From contig NZ_CP051240.1 of assembly GCF_017794965.1 (NCBI RefSeq), forward strand, positions 2,108,001 to 2,172,000: 64,000 nt of DNA. Reading direction: 5' to 3'. Of this stretch, positions 61,711 through 64,000 are shown in pieces. Made by a program: the position numbers and the translations under genes. This stretch comes from Alcanivorax sp. GTDB taxonomy: Bacteria > Pseudomonadota > Gammaproteobacteria > Pseudomonadales > Alcanivoracaceae. Position 1 is the stretch's first letter; each line of letters begins with the position of its first letter. The notes under the pieces are model-generated. The model saw only the letters and a list, made by a program, of their open reading frames with translations. It searched no databases and had not been told where the DNA came from.

Positions 61711-61895
61711 GTTTGAGGTAGTGAACAGTTAATAGTGAATAGTTAACAGCGAAAACCCTAAGGTTCGCCCGTAGGGCGGAAATCGGCGCGAGCCGATCTC
61801 CGCCAAAAAAACGGCGGAGATTGCCTTCAGCAATTTCCGCCCTACGATTTTGCTTTTACGCGTGTTGCGTGCAGCGTGTTGCGTGCTGCGGCTTG
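61711..61895. repeat. Two unlike heptamer arrays flanking a cloverleaf palindrome, between zipA and ligA
   Basis: A GTTAATA/GTGAATA/GTTAACA array is at 61722-61749. The palindromic element is at 61770-61846. A GCGTGTT/GCGTGCA/GCGTGTT/GCGTGCT array (61860-61895) begins at the zipA stop codon. No gene or clear ligA promoter seen. Confidence 0.75.
61770..61846. repeat. Cloverleaf-like palindromic element
   Basis: Outer 14-bp arms CGTAGGGCGGAAAT (61770-61783) and ATTTCCGCCCTACG (61833-61846) are exact complements. Inside lie three stem-loops: CGGC-GCGA-GCCG, TCTCCGCC/GGCGGAGA with an A-rich loop, and TTGC-CTTCA-GCAA. It resembles the GTAGGGCGGAA-type intergenic repeats common in gammaproteobacteria. 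It is not a tRNA. Confidence 0.75.
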
Positions 61896-62816
61896 TTACG
61901 CACTCGGCACCCGCTGGCGACGCTCGAATTCCTGAACCTTCTGACGCAGGTGCTCCATCATCTGCGGGGTCAGCACACTGTGCTGCTCGTCTTTCAGTTC
62001 GCCATTCAGCTCAGAGGCCAGACGTTTGCAGATGGACAGCATCTTGTCCAGGGAACCAATGGCATCGGTGGGTCCCGGCAACTTCATGAAGAAGGTCACA
62101 CCGGCAAAGGTCTTCTCTTCCATGGTGTCCAGATCAAAGGTGCCCGGCTCCACCGCATTGGCCATGGAGAACTGCAGCTGATCCTGACCCTCCACTTTCA
62201 CGTGACGGTGGAAGATATTCATCTGCCCATAGCGCAGGCCGGATTCAAGCAGCATGCGCAGCAGCTCGTTGCCGGCAAAGGGCTCGCCACGGCGGGCAAT
62301 CAGGTGCACAACGATCACTTCCAGTACCGGCTGGGGCTCGCGGGGACGCTCCGGCTGACGGGGTGCCGGCGCCTCTGCAACGCGGGGTGCAGGCTCGGGC
62401 TCGGGTTCTGGCTGCGGCTCGGGTTCCGGCTCGGGGGGCGCTTCCGCCTGGACAGGGGCCTCCACAGGCGTTTCCGGTTCTTCCGCGTTAAACAGACTCT
62501 GCTGCTCCGCCGCCCGGGCCTCGCTGACGCCCTCATCGGGCTCCATCATGGTCGGCGGCAACACATCCGGCTGGTCATCAGCTTGCGGTTCGTCATACAC
62601 CGGCTGTTCGCTGCGGCGAACCACCCGGGAGCTGCCAATCACTTCCGGATGGTAATTCTCTTCTTCCTCTGCCTCCGGAGCATCCCGGTAGCGCGGGTCG
62701 ATACGCATGCGCAAACGCCCCTGACGTTCGCGGAACATGCGTCGCAACCCGTCCGCCAAGATCAGCAGAATCAGGATTACCAGAATACCAATCAGTGTTT
62801 CCAGGTTCAGGCCCAT
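61896..62816 (-). CDS. zipA: Cell division protein ZipA
   Basis: ZipA tethers FtsZ to the inner membrane. 306 aa: an N-terminal membrane anchor (about 7-24, LIGILVILILLILADGLRR), a charged then Pro/Glu/Gln-rich linker (about 90-155, many EPEP repeats), and the C-terminal FtsZ-binding domain (about 165-295, with FMKLPGPTDAIGSLDKMLSI). It lies between smc and ligA as in Pseudomonas. Upstream 62817-63013 has no gene. Confidence 0.96.
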   Translation of the reverse strand: MGLNLETLIGILVILILLILADGLRRMFRERQGRLRMRIDPRYRDAPEAEEEENYHPEVIGSSRVVRRSEQPVYDEPQADDQPDVLPPTMMEPDEGVSEARAAEQQSLFNAEEPETPVEAPVQAEAPPEPEPEPQPEPEPEPAPRVAEAPAPRQPERPREPQPVLEVIVVHLIARRGEPFAGNELLRMLLESGLRYGQMNIFHRHVKVEGQDQLQFSMANAVEPGTFDLDTMEEKTFAGVTFFMKLPGPTDAIGSLDKMLSICKRLASELNGELKDEQHSVLTPQMMEHLRQKVQEFERRQRVPSA

Positions 62817-63013
62817 TGCCTCTTCTTCCTTGCTTACGCTGCACCGCCCTCAATTAGCGGCGCCGGATTCATTACATCCTCTTGCCTGAAGTGTTCAAGG
62901 CACTCTCTACCTCTACCCTCTCCCCCGGCTCCACTCCCGCCAGCGAGAGGAGAGCAATCCTGCACAGGGGCAGGATCGGGGGCAATTCAGGGACGCCCAC
63001 TCCAGAGCATCAA

Positions 63014-64000
63014 TTACATTGCCGCCATTTCGGCCGCTTCTTCCACATCCACCGCCACCAGGCGGGATACGCCCGGCTCATGCATGGTGACCCCCATCAG
63101 GGTAGCAGCCATCTCCATCGCAATCTTGTTATGTGTGATGTAGATAAACTGCACTTTTGCAGACATTTCCGACACCAGGTTACAGAAACGGCCCACATTG
63201 GCGTCATCCAGCGGCGCATCTACCTCATCCAGCAAACAGAACGGCGCCGGATTGAGCTGGAAGATACTGAATACCAGCGACAGGGCCGTGAGCGCCTTTT
63301 CCCCACCGGACAGCAGGTGGATGGTGCTGTTTCGCTTGCCCGGGGGCCGCGCCATGATGGCCACCCCGGTATCCAGCAAGTCTTCCCCGGTAAGCTCCAG
63401 GTAGGCATGGCCCCCGCCAAATACTTTCGGGAACAGCTCCTGCAACCCGCGGTTGATGCGGTCGAAGTACTCCTTGAAGCGCGACCGGGTTTCCCGGTCG
63501 ATCTTGCGGATAGCATTTTCCAGCGTCTTCAGCGCGTCTTCCAGATCATCGTTCTGACTGTCCAGATAGGTCTTGCGTTCCGACTGCTGCTCATATTCGT
63601 CAATGGCCGCCAGGTTGATCTGGCCAAGGCGGGAAATGCGCTGGCCAATCAGGTCCATTTCCTGGGCCCATTCCTGCTCGTTGGCCTCTTCCGGGAGGTT
63701 GTCGAGAATGGTCTTGAGATCGAAATTCTGCTCGGACAGCTGTTCCGCCACGGTCTGACGACGGGTGCTCAGGTCCTGCCACTGCATCCGCTTCTGATCC
63801 ATGGTGCTGCGGATTTCCTGGGCCTGCCGCTCAAACTGGCCACGCTGCCCCTCCAGATTACGCATCTCATGATCCACCGCTTCCAGCTCACGGCGGGCCT
63901 CGGTGAGCTTGTGCTCCGCTTCCAGCCGCACTTCCAGCTTTTCTTCCAGCTGCATCTGCAGTTCGGCGCCGGGCTCGTCACCTTCCCGGGTCTGCTCTTC
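63014..64000 (-). CDS. smc: Chromosome partition protein SMC (C-terminal part only)
   Basis: The last 328 codons of smc; the gene enters from the right edge of the window. The visible part contains the end of the coiled coil and the C-terminal ATPase head: ABC signature LLSGGEKALTALSL and Walker B CLLDEVDAPLDDANV. SMC condenses and organises the chromosome with ScpA/ScpB. The gene order smc-zipA-ligA supports the call. Confidence 0.97.
   Translation of the reverse strand, partial: EEQTREGDEPGAELQMQLEEKLEVRLEAEHKLTEARRELEAVDHEMRNLEGQRGQFERQAQEIRSTMDQKRMQWQDLSTRRQTVAEQLSEQNFDLKTILDNLPEEANEQEWAQEMDLIGQRISRLGQINLAAIDEYEQQSERKTYLDSQNDDLEDALKTLENAIRKIDRETRSRFKEYFDRINRGLQELFPKVFGGGHAYLELTGEDLLDTGVAIMARPPGKRNSTIHLLSGGEKALTALSLVFSIFQLNPAPFCLLDEVDAPLDDANVGRFCNLVSEMSAKVQFIYITHNKIAMEMAATLMGVTMHEPGVSRLVAVDVEEAAEMAAM

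Noticed and set aside
61770..61846. Cloverleaf as a tRNA gene.
   Set aside because: No conserved tRNA bases (T-loop TTCRANY, anticodon loop, CCA end), and the outer stem is far too long.

Overview
The window comes from a moderately GC-rich marine-type gammaproteobacterium. Gene content and order point to Alcanivorax or a close relative: Na+-NQR next to a long-form GAPDH and mfd, rpoE-mucABCD beside lepA-lepB-rnc-era-recO-pdxJ, divergent nadB, and smc-zipA-ligA. Much of this order is shared with Pseudomonas. The genus is inferred from memory, not from a search. I saw no rRNA, tRNA, CRISPR array, IS transposase or prophage gene.

Layout. 1-6.6 kb (minus): nqrABC, gap, a UDG-superfamily protein and tesB. 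7-11.4 kb (plus): mfd and a csiV-like gene. 11.3-14.4 kb: a LysR regulator divergent from a frameshifted MFS gene and dkgB. 14.5-19 kb: a LuxR-type regulator fused to an alpha/beta hydrolase with a Cys nucleophile, a YebC-family protein, an SDR and a DUF4168 protein. 19-25.3 kb: an iron-type cluster (TonB receptor, two-component system, PepSY, DUF2271 and DUF4198 genes) with Fur-like boxes. 25.6-31.7 kb (minus): the lepA-to-pdxJ operon. 31.9-36 kb (minus): the sigma-E regulon core. 36-41.4 kb: nadB, sdhE/ygfX, ygfZ and an enoyl-CoA hydratase family gene. 42-48.5 kb: a phasin, small membrane proteins, DUF445, an SCP2-like membrane protein, a degenerate GGDEF-like protein and cmoAB. 49-57.8 kb: a hybrid histidine kinase, mnmC, a MAPEG protein, yheU and unknowns. 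58.8-64 kb (minus): a lytic-transglycosylase-like lipoprotein, ligA, zipA and the C-terminal part of smc.

Most of the genes are housekeeping. The least explained material is intergenic. At least a dozen intergenic stretches carry short arrays with a strict 7-base period. The 7-mer differs between loci, but several arrays have a matching inverted partner 100-150 bp away. Many arrays begin at, or inside, a stop codon. They occur together with REP-like hairpins of the form TGTAGGAGC-stem-GCGA, a recurring GGCTTCGTAGAAATGC-hairpin module, a duplicated structured element of about 300 bp, and one cloverleaf-shaped palindrome. Together these make up a dense mosaic of non-coding repeats at gene 3' ends.
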